From NCBI GenBank assembly GCA_021785395.1, contig JAJYFO010000005.1, forward strand, positions 1 to 36,755: DNA of 36,755 nt. Direction: 5' to 3'. This DNA is from a bacterium (lineage in GTDB: Bacteria; Cyanobacteriota; Vampirovibrionia; Obscuribacterales; JAKAZS01). This document shows positions 1 through 9,330 of this stretch, one piece after another. The notes under the pieces are model-generated. The model searched no databases and had not been told where the DNA came from. It saw only the letters and a list, made by a program, of their open reading frames with translations. A program made the translations under genes and the position numbers. The stretch's first letter is position 1; the number at the start of each line of letters is the position of its first letter.

Positions 1-229
1 TGCTTTTAAAGCTTATTTTAAAGTATAGTTAAAGGGTAGCGAATTGCTTTTAAAGCTTATTTTAAAGTATAGTTAAAGGGTAGCGAATTGCTTTTAAAGC
101 TTATTTTAAAGTATAGTTAAAGGGTAGCGAATTGCTTTTAAAGCTTATTTTAAAGTATAGTTAAAGGGTAGCGAATTGCTTTTAAAGCTTATTTTAAAGT
201 ATAGTTAAAGGGTAGTTGGTTGCTTTTAA
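1..229. repeat. Tandem array of a 44-bp unit (about 5.2 copies)
   Basis: The unit starting TGCTTTTAAAGCTTATTTTA repeats head to tail at 1, 45, 89, 133 and 177 with no spacers. The first four copies look identical. The fifth differs only near its end (216-219), and a ninth-base stub follows to 229. Each unit holds a short near-palindrome, GCTTTTAAAGC. The copy nearest the gene supplies the last codons and stop of the minus-strand lipoprotein gene, so the array is a serial duplication of that gene's 3' end. The array runs off the left edge of the window, so its true length is unknown. Confidence 0.95.
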
Positions 230-1133
230 CGCCGTCGGTAACCAGGTGGATATAATGGGCACCAGCGTCTAAGGTTTTAGGCAAGCGCAGTTTGAGTTCG
301 CATGGAGACGCGGCTAGAATCTGGACCGGCTCTACGTCGTCAATGTAGGCATGGTTATTATTGGCTATGCCGTCAAAATTGCTACCTTTTAAAGTTAAAA
401 TATCAAATAAATCATGTGTTATGGCGGCTGTTTCAATTTTGGCCGTAGGGTGGTCGACGCTGCTGACATAGGCTGGCCCTTGAATCAATTTAGCTACAGA
501 CTGAAAATTAGAATTTAAAAGTGTTATGTCTAGCTCTTTGGCATCGTTTTGTGGAACGAGAAAGACCACTTGACCGCTGTAGTCAGATTGTAAGTCTGTA
601 TCGTTGATTTTAACCCCCACGTAACTTTGCCTATCGCCCAAACTGTCAAATATCGTCATTGTAGCAAAACTACCAGCCACACAGGTATCTGGTAAGAATA
701 TTTTCGAATTTTGGGCAGGCTGCCGAAGCATACTTGGCATAACTGTTCCGGAAAAAACGGAGCTTGGCTTATAAGTCTCGTTAAGTTCTTGCTTTATTTG
801 CTCGCGTAATTTGGCATAGTCGGTGTCTCTAAAATTTAATTCGTCGACTAATTGCGTTGTTTCGTCGTATGATGAAGACTGTTTATTTATCTTAGCCGTT
901 TTTTTAGGTTTGTTAACATTTTTAGGGCTAGACTTAGCGACGCTTCCAGTTTTAATTTGGTTATTAGAGATTAAGGAATGTAGAATATTTTTGCCTGGCT
1001 GTATAGCCTCGTTTAAATTGCTTTCTAGGCCAAAAGCTTGATCGTAGCAGGAAAAATCTTGACAAGCTGTTAGGACCAATATTAATATCAGGCTTTTGCT
1101 AGTTTTGGTTAATTTACGGGTTAAAATAGTCAA
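189..1133 (-). CDS. Lipoprotein with IPT/TIG-like Ig-fold C-terminus
   Basis: The predicted product is an exported lipoprotein of 314 aa. A Lys/Arg-rich start is followed by a hydrophobic segment and an LTAC lipobox (Cys about residue 24), typical of signal peptidase II substrates; lspA lies at 13488. A polar Lys/Ser-rich linker follows. The C-terminal half reads as one or two beta-sandwich domains, the last (about 90 residues) resembling IPT/TIG domains with a GSNF turn and a GAHYIHL strand. I chose TTG at 1133 because AAGGAA lies 7 nt upstream and it puts the signal sequence at the N-terminus; the frame is open to an ATG at 1247 with no such benefit. The last eight codons lie inside the 44-bp repeat array. 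Function unknown; surface adhesion or wall attachment is a guess. Confidence 0.7.
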   Translation of the reverse strand: MTILTRKLTKTSKSLILILVLTACQDFSCYDQAFGLESNLNEAIQPGKNILHSLISNNQIKTGSVAKSSPKNVNKPKKTAKINKQSSSYDETTQLVDELNFRDTDYAKLREQIKQELNETYKPSSVFSGTVMPSMLRQPAQNSKIFLPDTCVAGSFATMTIFDSLGDRQSYVGVKINDTDLQSDYSGQVVFLVPQNDAKELDITLLNSNFQSVAKLIQGPAYVSSVDHPTAKIETAAITHDLFDILTLKGSNFDGIANNNHAYIDDVEPVQILAASPCELKLRLPKTLDAGAHYIHLVTDGVKSNQLPFNYTLK

Positions 1134-1140
1134 TTTTTTT

Positions 1141-1146
1141 TTCCTT
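1141..1146 (-). promoter_or_regulatory. Ribosome binding site deciding a TTG start
   Basis: On the minus strand AAGGAA sits 7 nt before TTG at 1133. The upstream ATG at 1247 would add 38 residues ahead of the lipoprotein signal sequence, which fits export poorly. Confidence 0.5.
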
Positions 1147-1349
1147 GTAAGCTTTACTGATACTTCTTTAATTTGCCATTTTAATAAACAGATCAATCGA
1201 TCGTATAGGAATATTATAACAGTTAACAAAAGATTACTATCTAGCAATTTGACTTAAGGCAAACTAACCCAATTATCACAACAGTTTGTGTAATTAAAGT
1301 AATTTGTTAATTTCATTGATTAAGGTTGAGAGAAAAAAAGGGTTAAGAC

Positions 1350-3002
1350 TTAGTAATAATTTTTAGACCCATAGAACAAGCGCTGGTACAAAGCTATCGT
1401 TTCAGATTCGGTAAGTCCGTAGCCTAAGTATTCGTCTTTCACCCAAATTTCAAAATGTAAATGTTCATGGGTTTTGACCTTGGACGTGCCTTCACTGGTA
1501 CCGGAAGAACCGATTTGGCCAACCATTTCATTAGCCGTTATATACTGGCCAAGTTTTAGCGCCGGATTGACGTTGTTAAGATGAGCATATTTTGTTACAA
1601 TTCCGTTACCATGATTAATCCATACCTGGCAGCCTCTTAGTAGGTCTTCAGAATAGGCGCTTGATTCAAGGTTTTTTGAACATTCGGCCAAAATTTGCTG
1701 CCTTTTGCCAGGCGTCAGGTTTTGGTAGTTTTTGTCTAGTCTTACTATTTTCCCAGCAGCGGCACTGTAGGCATAATTAGGTTTGACCGCAGTTTTTCCA
1801 TAAACAAAAAAGTCTATTCCTTTGTGAAAGCCATGGCGGTAAATTCGTCTGGCTCCTGGATAAACCCCTGGATGATTAGGTAGTTTGCTAAATTTTACCG
1901 GCAAAGTAAATTTTGGCAGGTTAAGTTTAAGATAAGTATTATTTGAATACGTGGCCTTGCCGTAGTTCTTGTTAATTCTTATTAATTCGTTATTAGCCAG
2001 TATAAGTAAATTTTCGTTTATAGGGATGAGGTTTCTTATAAGTTTTTGGGGGTCTAATTGGTAATAATTCAAAGATCGGGTTTTTAGGTTTAAACAGGCG
2101 ACAAGGCAGTTTTCCTGATAAATTGTATAAATACAATTAGCACTGGCTATTAATCTGGTTGGTAATGCATTGCGTAAATGTTTGTAATAAACTGGTTTGA
2201 TAACGATTTTGGGGGTATTTTTCGAAAAGTCGTAGCTTAAAATTTGTCCGTTAGCGATAATTATATAATTTGAACTAAGCGACATAGCCCTTGTGAGATT
2301 TACGCAATTGCCTTTGAGCTGCCAGGCAAAAACCTGGTTTAGCATAGGTATAATGTGGCCATTTTGCATTAACCATAACTGATTGCGTTCCGGGTCTAGT
2401 AAATAGGTGTTAGCTTTATAGCCAGTAATGTCAATAAATTGAGGGTCTGGCTCGCCATAGAACCAGGCATTAGGTCGCAGCAACGACATTTGATTTTTTT
2501 TAAGGTCGTATCTAAAAATAGCTGATGTCTTGTCGATGATTATGAGGCTATTATCGCTTGGGTTATAGCTAAACTGGGTAAGCTCTTGGATTTTTACCGA
2601 TCGCTTATTATATTGATAAACACTGTTAGGTATCAATAAAGGGGTTAGGGTAAGTTTTGTTATGTTGTTAAAATTATTTAGGCAATCTTTGGCAAGGTAC
2701 AGCTGATTACTGGATAGAAAATAGAGGTCGTTCTTACAAGCCAAAAAAGTTATCGGATTTACGCAGACATTATCAGGGGTGACTAAAGTTAAATGGACAG
2801 TTTGATTAGCTGAATTGGTTTTAGCGTCTAAATTACTACTGATACCTTTGCTACTTAGTGTATTATTGAGCGAAGATGTGTAGTTGGCGTTCTGGTAAGA
2901 ATTGCTTTGGGATTGAATTTTAATTAGCGAAATTAAGGCTAAAGCCAAAGCTAGGCTAATTATCGTTAATCTGATTTTATTAGGTGGCTTAGAATATTGC
3001 AA
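1350..3002 (-). CDS. M23-family metallopeptidase (LytM-type), membrane anchored
   Basis: A probable peptidoglycan endopeptidase of 550 aa. It starts with TTG and has a hydrophobic segment at about residues 10-25 that would anchor or export it. Residues about 60-370 have no recognised family; recurrent strands such as SLIIIDKTSAIFRYDL and NTYLLDPERNQLWLMQNG look like a beta-propeller-type sensor (inference). Residues about 390-530 are the M23 domain: HKGIDFF supplies the H-x3-D zinc ligands, VWINHGNGIVTKYAHL is the conserved central stretch, and EHLHFEIW gives the HxH motif. All zinc-binding positions appear intact, so it should be active rather than an EnvC-like activator. It lies 28 bp after the IMS-domain gene on the same strand, probably co-transcribed. 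Other wall hydrolases in the window are at 18102 and 22609. Confidence 0.85.
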   Translation of the reverse strand: MQYSKPPNKIRLTIISLALALALISLIKIQSQSNSYQNANYTSSLNNTLSSKGISSNLDAKTNSANQTVHLTLVTPDNVCVNPITFLACKNDLYFLSSNQLYLAKDCLNNFNNITKLTLTPLLIPNSVYQYNKRSVKIQELTQFSYNPSDNSLIIIDKTSAIFRYDLKKNQMSLLRPNAWFYGEPDPQFIDITGYKANTYLLDPERNQLWLMQNGHIIPMLNQVFAWQLKGNCVNLTRAMSLSSNYIIIANGQILSYDFSKNTPKIVIKPVYYKHLRNALPTRLIASANCIYTIYQENCLVACLNLKTRSLNYYQLDPQKLIRNLIPINENLLILANNELIRINKNYGKATYSNNTYLKLNLPKFTLPVKFSKLPNHPGVYPGARRIYRHGFHKGIDFFVYGKTAVKPNYAYSAAAGKIVRLDKNYQNLTPGKRQQILAECSKNLESSAYSEDLLRGCQVWINHGNGIVTKYAHLNNVNPALKLGQYITANEMVGQIGSSGTSEGTSKVKTHEHLHFEIWVKDEYLGYGLTESETIALYQRLFYGSKNYY

Positions 3003-3030
3003 TTTTAATTACGGTTCGACTTTAGGTAAA

Positions 3031-4818
3031 CTATTTCTTCTTTGACATCTGTTTGGTTTCAACCTTGGAATCAACGATGTACCATTTATTGTTTATTTTT
3101 TGGACTGTGTATTTTACGTTGTACTTATCGGTGCTTTCAGAAAGAATTTTTTTGTTAGTATCACTAATTAATTTGCTATTTTCTGAAATGACTACATAAA
3201 CATAGTATTTTACGTTTTTTTCGATAGCTTCGTATTTGACTAAATTGACACCGTTAGGTTTTAAGTCGTAATAGTTGTGATTATTTTTTAACCAGTTAAT
3301 TGCGTCTTGTTGACGTTTTAAGGCGCCTTGAGCTAAAAAATTGCTCAAAGTAGTCGCATTAACGTCTTTTACGGCTGTTTGCTTGGCTTTTTGCCAGTTA
3401 GTAATTAAATTTAGAAATTCTGTTTTGAGGTTATCGGTTTTACTTGACGATGACTTGACAGTGTCTAGTATTTCGGTTTTAGAAGTATTAGGTGTCTTAA
3501 CACTATTTTTAGTGGTGGCAGCATTGCCGTCGGTTGTCATGGCGATCGTGGTATCAGATTTTTGTGAAAATTGGCTTGAAGAGTCTGGCTTGCTGTTATC
3601 TTGAGTATCGATTTTATTTAACACAATATCGTTCGATTTAGTTTCGCTAGTTGAATCGGTAAACATATTGCTCGACCCAGATTCGGTTGTGGTCTTTTGA
3701 GTGGACTCTGTTTTAGTGTCATTATTGGACGATTCGGCTAATCCGTTATTCTCAGAAGTTGTTTTATCGCCAATACTGGTTTCAGTTGTTTTACTGCTGG
3801 AGGTGCTGGCTTGGTTAGTTTCGGATAATTGCGTGTCAGTTTTTGGAGTGTCGTTATTTTCGGCTAATTGTGTATTAGTCTTTGCAGTGTCGTCACTTTC
3901 AGCTACTTTTACGTTTTTTGTGGAAGGCTTATTGTTTTTCGCTTTTTTAGATGCTGTTTGGGTTGTAGCTGAATCGTCGGAATTATTTTTTCGTCCAAAA
4001 TTACGATGTCGGATGGATTTAGACTTGTTTGGGGAATCTGGTAAAAGCGTATTTTTATCAGCTAAAACCGGCTCTAAATTGTTGTTTAGAGCTGAGGATA
4101 GGCTAATTAAAACTGTTTTTGTATCGTCATTAGGTAATGTTGAGATATTTATTAAATATCGATGCAGGGCAATCGTAAGTGGTTTTTTTACTGTAAATGT
4201 ATCAAGGCTTTCTTTTATGTTGTTAAATTTTTCATTAAAATTGGAAATCGCAGCAACGTTACAGCCGATTGCTTCAAGGAGGAAATCGATAATTACTTGT
4301 AAATTTAACATCGTATAATTGGTAATTTTATCAACGTCAAAATAAAACCTAAGTTCCGTAATGCCATTGTTTTTGTCAGTATTAAATTCAAGTTTGTTGT
4401 TGTGGATGTCAATAAGGGTATTCGTATCTGAGTTATTTGGCTTAAATGGACCGACGCTTGGCCAATATAAACCTTTAACAAATTTACTGGTCTCAAAGGT
4501 ATTAACTGTGGCAATAGCTATTAATTTTTCATTTGAGTTAGTTTTGGCGTTTCTAGGTCTTATATCGTCTTCTTGATTTGGCGTTATGTCACTGTCATGG
4601 CTTTGGGATGGACTATTACTGGATAATTTTGCGTCGCTATTGCCAGTTTGCCAGAGATCGTCTAATTTTGGACTATTGCTGGCGCTGGCTATATATTGTT
4701 TGTTTGTTAAATTTGTGCTCAAATTACCAGCCAAAACACAGTTATTAGCTGTCAGAGGAATAAGACCTGATAGGTTTAGACTTAACGCCAAGATTATAAT
4801 AGTTTTAAATTTTTGCAT
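3031..4818 (-). CDS. Secreted Ser/Thr-rich protein with C-terminal ARC6/IMS-like domain
   Basis: 595 aa with a classical signal peptide (MQKFKTIIILALSLNLSGL, cleavage near residue 30). Residues about 100-260 look folded. About 260-465 is a low-complexity linker rich in Ser, Thr, Asn and Lys with loose repeats such as DTAKTNTQLAENN and DTPKTDTQLSETN. The last about 125 residues (NWQKAKQTAVKDVNATTLS, then a WLKNNHNYYDL block, then NVKYTVQKINNKWYIVDS) match my memory of the IMS/DUF4101 domain at the end of the cyanobacterial and plastid division protein ARC6. ARC6 is a membrane protein with a J-like domain; this one is exported and lacks it. The role is therefore unknown. The domain call is from pattern recall and needs a profile search. 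Confidence 0.65.
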   Translation of the reverse strand: MQKFKTIIILALSLNLSGLIPLTANNCVLAGNLSTNLTNKQYIASASNSPKLDDLWQTGNSDAKLSSNSPSQSHDSDITPNQEDDIRPRNAKTNSNEKLIAIATVNTFETSKFVKGLYWPSVGPFKPNNSDTNTLIDIHNNKLEFNTDKNNGITELRFYFDVDKITNYTMLNLQVIIDFLLEAIGCNVAAISNFNEKFNNIKESLDTFTVKKPLTIALHRYLINISTLPNDDTKTVLISLSSALNNNLEPVLADKNTLLPDSPNKSKSIRHRNFGRKNNSDDSATTQTASKKAKNNKPSTKNVKVAESDDTAKTNTQLAENNDTPKTDTQLSETNQASTSSSKTTETSIGDKTTSENNGLAESSNNDTKTESTQKTTTESGSSNMFTDSTSETKSNDIVLNKIDTQDNSKPDSSSQFSQKSDTTIAMTTDGNAATTKNSVKTPNTSKTEILDTVKSSSSKTDNLKTEFLNLITNWQKAKQTAVKDVNATTLSNFLAQGALKRQQDAINWLKNNHNYYDLKPNGVNLVKYEAIEKNVKYYVYVVISENSKLISDTNKKILSESTDKYNVKYTVQKINNKWYIVDSKVETKQMSKKK

Positions 4819-5199
4819 AGGTTTTAAGAGGGTTCCTTAAGAATCGACTATAAAAATAAGTTAGGAGTTTTGATTTTAATTGCCCGTTTTACATTGTCAG
4901 CCAACTATTAAATTATAACTTTTAACCCTTTTTTTGATAGCTTGCTAGGTCTAAAATGGTTAAATTTTAAGATGCTTTAAATTGATCGCTAGGCTGAGTT
5001 GGAAAATCTTTGTGGAACAGTCTTAAATGCCAGTACAGGTAATTTTCAAAAAATATTTTAGCTTAAATTTAAAATTGGCCTTTCCTGATTATTAAATATG
5101 TTTTATAATATGTATATATTAATTATATTTAACTATCCTGACTGTTGAAAATTGTCGTTTTTGTGTAAATGTTATTGGCGCTGACGGTGAATAATAGTT
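4819..5199. other. Divergent intergenic region, no gene seen
   Basis: These 381 bases separate the minus-strand secreted-protein cluster from the plus-strand calpain gene and must hold promoters for both. They are very AT-rich. A TATAAT at 5104-5109 has TTTCCT at 5081-5086 as a weak -35 with 17-nt spacing for the plus strand, and an AT-rich run follows at 5107-5135. No ORF with a ribosome site, no tRNA and no clear inverted repeat was seen. Confidence 0.4.
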
Positions 5200-6456
5200 A
5201 TGAGCAAAGGTAATTTCGATTTTAATAATTATTATAAATCGGGCAAAACCGATAAGATAGATAAAGACGATGGTGCAAAAGATAAAACTCTAAACCTTAA
5301 ATTAGCTGACGCTGTTTACAAGGCCGATTCTTTCGCTAATAGTAGTATTATAGATGCTAATCACTCGGTTGCCAATGGCGATGAATTTTCATCTGTCCAC
5401 CCTTTTACACCTGGCGATATTGATAGTACGCCTAAAAAAATCAGCGACGATATCGTGTCTTTGGACCGATTTTTAAAAGACCATCCCCAATCTATAAATC
5501 AATTTAAAGCTTCTGTAATCGACGAATATTATTTGTTTTATCTTAGTAACCTGGTTGGAAAATCTTTCGAGGCTAGCCAAAATATTCATATTAATCACAA
5601 TATGTTTGATTCTCTTAAATATTTAGACCCCACTCAGTTGCATGTCGAAAAAATTAATACCAATAAGTATCATGCCGTAAGTGGAGTAGAACAGGGCGGT
5701 TACGGTGATTGCTGGTTTGAAGCCAGTTTGGCTGATTTGGCTAGTACAGCTAGCGGCGTTAAGGAAATTGCTAATATGATTACATTGGATTATAAAGGCG
5801 ACTACGAGGTGAAATTTCCTGGCTTTAGCGTTCCAATAATTGTGACCAGGGATGATTTAAATGAACTTGAGCTAAATTATTCTAAATTGAGCGAGTCTAA
5901 TCCAAATTATTCTAAGCTAAACAATTCAAGCCAGTGGGCTAATATTTTAGAGGCAGCCGCTTATAAAGTTTTTCCAGAATATATAGAAAACGGTGCTTGC
6001 CTTGGCTTTGGTATTAAACTATTTACTGATAAATCCCCCCGTTATTATAATCTCCAAGAAAACCCTGACGAAATTATTAAGGCGATGGAAGTGGCCTTGA
6101 AAAACAATCAGCCTGTTTTAGCCGCGATAAACGAACCTGTCCTTAAAACAACTGAAAACGTTAATGATAGAAAAAATATTAATGATAATGTAAATACGTC
6201 TTATGAAGATATTTTAGACAATAAATACTTGCCTTTATTACCTAACCATGCTTATAGCGTATTAAAAGTCAATTTGGATAATCAAAGTGTTACCTTAAGA
6301 AACCCGCATGGGTTTAATTATTATGTACAACCAAATACGCTTACCAAAAATTACACATATAAGTCGGTAAGTGACTTTGGTGACGGTCTTTTGGTTATGC
6401 CACTGAGTACATTTAAGAAATATTTTAGTGTAGTAGCTACAACTGATAATGAGTAA
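5200..6456 (+). CDS. Calpain-like cysteine protease (peptidase C2 family)
   Basis: 418 aa. The catalytic core is clear: EQGGYGDCWFEASLADLA carries the calpain Gln and nucleophile Cys (Q165, C171), LPNHAYSVL gives the catalytic His (H350), and LRNPHG gives the catalytic Asn (N368). The strand LVMPLSTFKKYFS near the end matches the close of the calpain protease core. Residues 1-140 are polar, Asp/Lys-rich and unassigned. There is no signal peptide or membrane segment, so the enzyme is cytosolic or exported by a signal-less route. No EF-hand or C2 domain is present. Insertions at about 225-245 (two NYSKL copies) and 315-345 (Asn/Asp-rich) are variable-loop positions. No strong ribosome site precedes the ATG. 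It is monocistronic, divergent from the secreted cluster and convergent with the mannosidase. Physiological substrate unknown. Confidence 0.85.
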   Translation: MSKGNFDFNNYYKSGKTDKIDKDDGAKDKTLNLKLADAVYKADSFANSSIIDANHSVANGDEFSSVHPFTPGDIDSTPKKISDDIVSLDRFLKDHPQSINQFKASVIDEYYLFYLSNLVGKSFEASQNIHINHNMFDSLKYLDPTQLHVEKINTNKYHAVSGVEQGGYGDCWFEASLADLASTASGVKEIANMITLDYKGDYEVKFPGFSVPIIVTRDDLNELELNYSKLSESNPNYSKLNNSSQWANILEAAAYKVFPEYIENGACLGFGIKLFTDKSPRYYNLQENPDEIIKAMEVALKNNQPVLAAINEPVLKTTENVNDRKNINDNVNTSYEDILDNKYLPLLPNHAYSVLKVNLDNQSVTLRNPHGFNYYVQPNTLTKNYTYKSVSDFGDGLLVMPLSTFKKYFSVVATTDNE

Positions 6457-6572
6457 ATTATAGTTGCAATTTTTTTTAATACTTTATCTCTATAAACGAT
6501 TTTACTATACGGTTAAAAGTCGATAGTTCAAACTCTTAAAAATTAAAATCAGCGTTATTACAAAGTAAAAAT

Positions 6573-9326
6573 TTAACAATAATCGCATTTTAAATTTAAT
6601 AATTCGTAAGCTTTAAATTTGATTTTGAATTTATATAAATCGGGTGTTTGCGATAAGTTGTCGTATTTTTCTAGTACCTCATCATTTAAATTAATTAGAC
6701 TCACGCTTTGGCAAGAATAGTTAATTTCAATGTTTACTTCCTTATCAATACTAGTTATATTAAGCGCTCTAAAAATGAAACCACTGCATTTATCATTATT
6801 AGGAAGAATATTTAATAAGTGTATACATTCGTCGTCGGATTTGATTAAGGAATTTTTTTCCAGTTTTTCGGTTAAATAAGTGATAGCTAATTTGTTCTCG
6901 TACAAGGCTGATTTTTTATACGCTTCTACGGCTAATTCATTATTTATGCTATGATTGCTGTCTTTATCTAGATAATCATTAAGACTGGACCAGGCATAAT
7001 TGACGCTTAATTCATTAAGGCAGTTTGCGTCTTCTAGCCTAAGTGGAGGTCCGGCTCCACCACCGCGGGTAAATAATCTCTTAGCTGATAATCTCGATAC
7101 GGCTCTTAAAAGCGTAATTTTGACCTTGTCATTTATTACTTCGTATTCTGGCAGTCCGTTATTGAGAAATAATTGGTCGGCGGCAATAAAGAATTTTTCA
7201 CATACTGATTTATCGCTTTGGCTTTCATAACCTAATTCTACAGGTTTTTTAATGTGGTTGTTTGAATTGTGTTCACGTTCGATTAATGAAAAATGGTTAT
7301 GAGAAATCGATTTATTGGTATTTTGATCTAACTTAAAAACGACACAAAGTCGATGGTCTTTGCTTCTGTTTTGCCATTTCGTCTCGAAAAAAACAATTGG
7401 TGTATTTTGTTTTAACGTAACGGTTACGACAATTTCGTGGGTAATTGACGGGTAAATTAATTTGTCTAACTTTATATTCTTGTCAGTCTCTATGCTTTGA
7501 TCTACTAGTTCAAAATCTTTAATGCCACCAGGAATTTTTATTTTATAATAAATATCTACTGAATTTACTAGACTGCCTGATTCGTTGATTACATATTTGC
7601 TAAATTCTGACTTTACTGGTTTGTTACCGGGTAAAAAATCAAAATTATAAGTATCACCTGCGTCTATTTGTGATTCAAAGTAGTGCTTAAGCTTATATTT
7701 CTTTTTTTTATATTTGTCATAAATACTCAAATCGCCTGTTTTACTCAAGTATAATTCATAAAATTCGTTATGAATTATACTTGAGTTGGCTTTCGTCTTA
7801 TTCTTATGATTTGAATCAATATTATCTTTCCAAGGAATCTTGTCGCTGATAATGGCGTAAGAACCGACTTCTTTACTTGGCATGATATACCCAGAGACAA
7901 TATAACTGTCTTTAAAATCAGGTAATTTATTTTCATTAATAAATAGACTGTATTCTTTTTTTATATTTTTTATTTGAAAGTTTTTATGATTTTTAGGTAA
8001 ACTATCTATATTGTCTAGACAAAATTCGATTGTTTGAGGTGAACGAATAGCAACCGAGCCTGTATTTATAAATGACACGTATTTTAAAGTAGAATTTAAA
8101 TCAATGTAATTGCGATTAGCTGCATAAAGATATGGTTTGGTATCATTTATGGCTTCCATAATGGCAGTTATAGCTTTTTGTTTTAAAGCTAAAGCTAAGT
8201 CAAAAGCTTTTTCATACCGAATTATCATTTCGCGGTGCACAGTATCGATAGAGCAACCACAAATGCTGTCATGGGGCTGATTTCGTAGTAAAAGCTTGAT
8301 TAAATAATTAACTTGATTGAATGGATATGTTACGTCAAAATATAATTTTATTATAACGAATAATGGTTCTATTGTTTTAAATATTAAATTTTCCAGTTTG
8401 CGGTTTAAAATTTTTAAATAAATTCTGGTCGATAAAACACCGTATAATAGATAAGCCCTTTTATAGGCTAAGGCGTGTTCGTTAGACCTTAATTCTCCTG
8501 TTATTGTGGTTAGCTTGTGGGTAATTTTAGCTTTTGATATTAACTTAAAAAAATCATTAAGAGTAGTGGCTGTAATATTGATTTTATTACCTTTATTATC
8601 TTTTAAATTTTCTTTAAGGAAATTAATTTTATTTTTTAAATTGTCGGGTAAAAAAGTATGGTCGCCGCCAAAGGGTAGCAAAGCTGCGTCTATAGGAGCA
8701 ATATATGATTTGGCTTGGGTTAAATCATCTGTTTCGCAAAAGTTATAAAAGGCTTTGATAACTTCAGCCATATTTTCATTTTCGTTTAATAGTGTATTAT
8801 AATATCCATGCGCTAAGGCAAGGGTGGTAACCGTGCTATCGTCGTAACTGCGCCATTGAAACAATGGGTAGTTTAATATTTTGGGCATACCACGCCAGAC
8901 AACGGCTGTGGTAATTTTAAATAGGTTTAAAAGGCGTGGTAGATCACTACAATGCCCAAAAGTATCTGGGCAATAGCCAACTTTACTGTAATTATCGTAT
9001 CGCTTACAAATTTTAAGACCAAAATCCAAGTTACGAATAATGCTTTCACCACTAACTAGGCTTTGATCACCAAGTACGTACCAAGGTCCTATAGATATTT
9101 TGCCGCTGTCTATAAATGTTTTAAGTTCTTTATAAAGACTTTCATCGATTTCTTGGATATCTTCGAGAATTATTACTTGTCCATCCAGTACAAAACTCTC
9201 TAATTCTCCAGTTTTTATTTTATTAATTACGTCTTCTACCATGGCTATTAGATTCAATCGATAAGACTCAAATGGTAAGTACCATTCTCTATCCCAATGA
9301 CTGTGTAGGTAATAATAAATATTCAT
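6573..9326 (-). CDS. Alpha-mannosidase, glycoside hydrolase family 38
   Basis: 917 aa, full length for GH38, predicted to release mannose from alpha-mannosides or mannosyl-glycerate-type substrates. HSHWDREWY at residues 8-16 has the zinc ligands H10 and D12. YCPDTFGHCSDLP holds the expected nucleophile D121. NQPHDSICGCSIDTVH (about 350-366) is the conserved zinc-site/helical motif. The C-terminal half is the beta-sandwich GH38C region, with NEFYELYLSKTGDLSIYDK near its start. There is no signal peptide, so it should act in the cytoplasm on imported oligosaccharide, as MngB does in E. coli. It starts 4 bp after the stop of the TIM-barrel gene, so the two are almost surely one transcript. No transporter for the substrate lies nearby. 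A long perfect palindrome lies inside the gene at 7743-7786. Confidence 0.9.
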   Translation of the reverse strand: MNIYYYLHSHWDREWYLPFESYRLNLIAMVEDVINKIKTGELESFVLDGQVIILEDIQEIDESLYKELKTFIDSGKISIGPWYVLGDQSLVSGESIIRNLDFGLKICKRYDNYSKVGYCPDTFGHCSDLPRLLNLFKITTAVVWRGMPKILNYPLFQWRSYDDSTVTTLALAHGYYNTLLNENENMAEVIKAFYNFCETDDLTQAKSYIAPIDAALLPFGGDHTFLPDNLKNKINFLKENLKDNKGNKINITATTLNDFFKLISKAKITHKLTTITGELRSNEHALAYKRAYLLYGVLSTRIYLKILNRKLENLIFKTIEPLFVIIKLYFDVTYPFNQVNYLIKLLLRNQPHDSICGCSIDTVHREMIIRYEKAFDLALALKQKAITAIMEAINDTKPYLYAANRNYIDLNSTLKYVSFINTGSVAIRSPQTIEFCLDNIDSLPKNHKNFQIKNIKKEYSLFINENKLPDFKDSYIVSGYIMPSKEVGSYAIISDKIPWKDNIDSNHKNKTKANSSIIHNEFYELYLSKTGDLSIYDKYKKKKYKLKHYFESQIDAGDTYNFDFLPGNKPVKSEFSKYVINESGSLVNSVDIYYKIKIPGGIKDFELVDQSIETDKNIKLDKLIYPSITHEIVVTVTLKQNTPIVFFETKWQNRSKDHRLCVVFKLDQNTNKSISHNHFSLIEREHNSNNHIKKPVELGYESQSDKSVCEKFFIAADQLFLNNGLPEYEVINDKVKITLLRAVSRLSAKRLFTRGGGAGPPLRLEDANCLNELSVNYAWSSLNDYLDKDSNHSINNELAVEAYKKSALYENKLAITYLTEKLEKNSLIKSDDECIHLLNILPNNDKCSGFIFRALNITSIDKEVNIEINYSCQSVSLINLNDEVLEKYDNLSQTPDLYKFKIKFKAYELLNLKCDYC
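7743..7786. repeat. Perfect 19-bp inverted repeat inside the mannosidase gene
   Basis: Arms ACTCAAGTATAATTCATAA (7743-7761) and its exact reverse complement (7768-7786) flank a 6-nt loop AATTCG. It lies in codons for the conserved NEFYELYL region and does not disturb the frame. Confidence 0.9.
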
Positions 9327-9330
9327 TGGT

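Noticed and set aside
1-229. CRISPR array
   Set aside because: The 44-bp units abut with no spacers, and no cas gene is present.
3701-4318. 205-codon plus-strand open frame
   Set aside because: Antisense to the Ser/Thr-rich linker of the IMS-domain protein, which has a signal peptide and a domain; low-complexity Leu/Val shadow.
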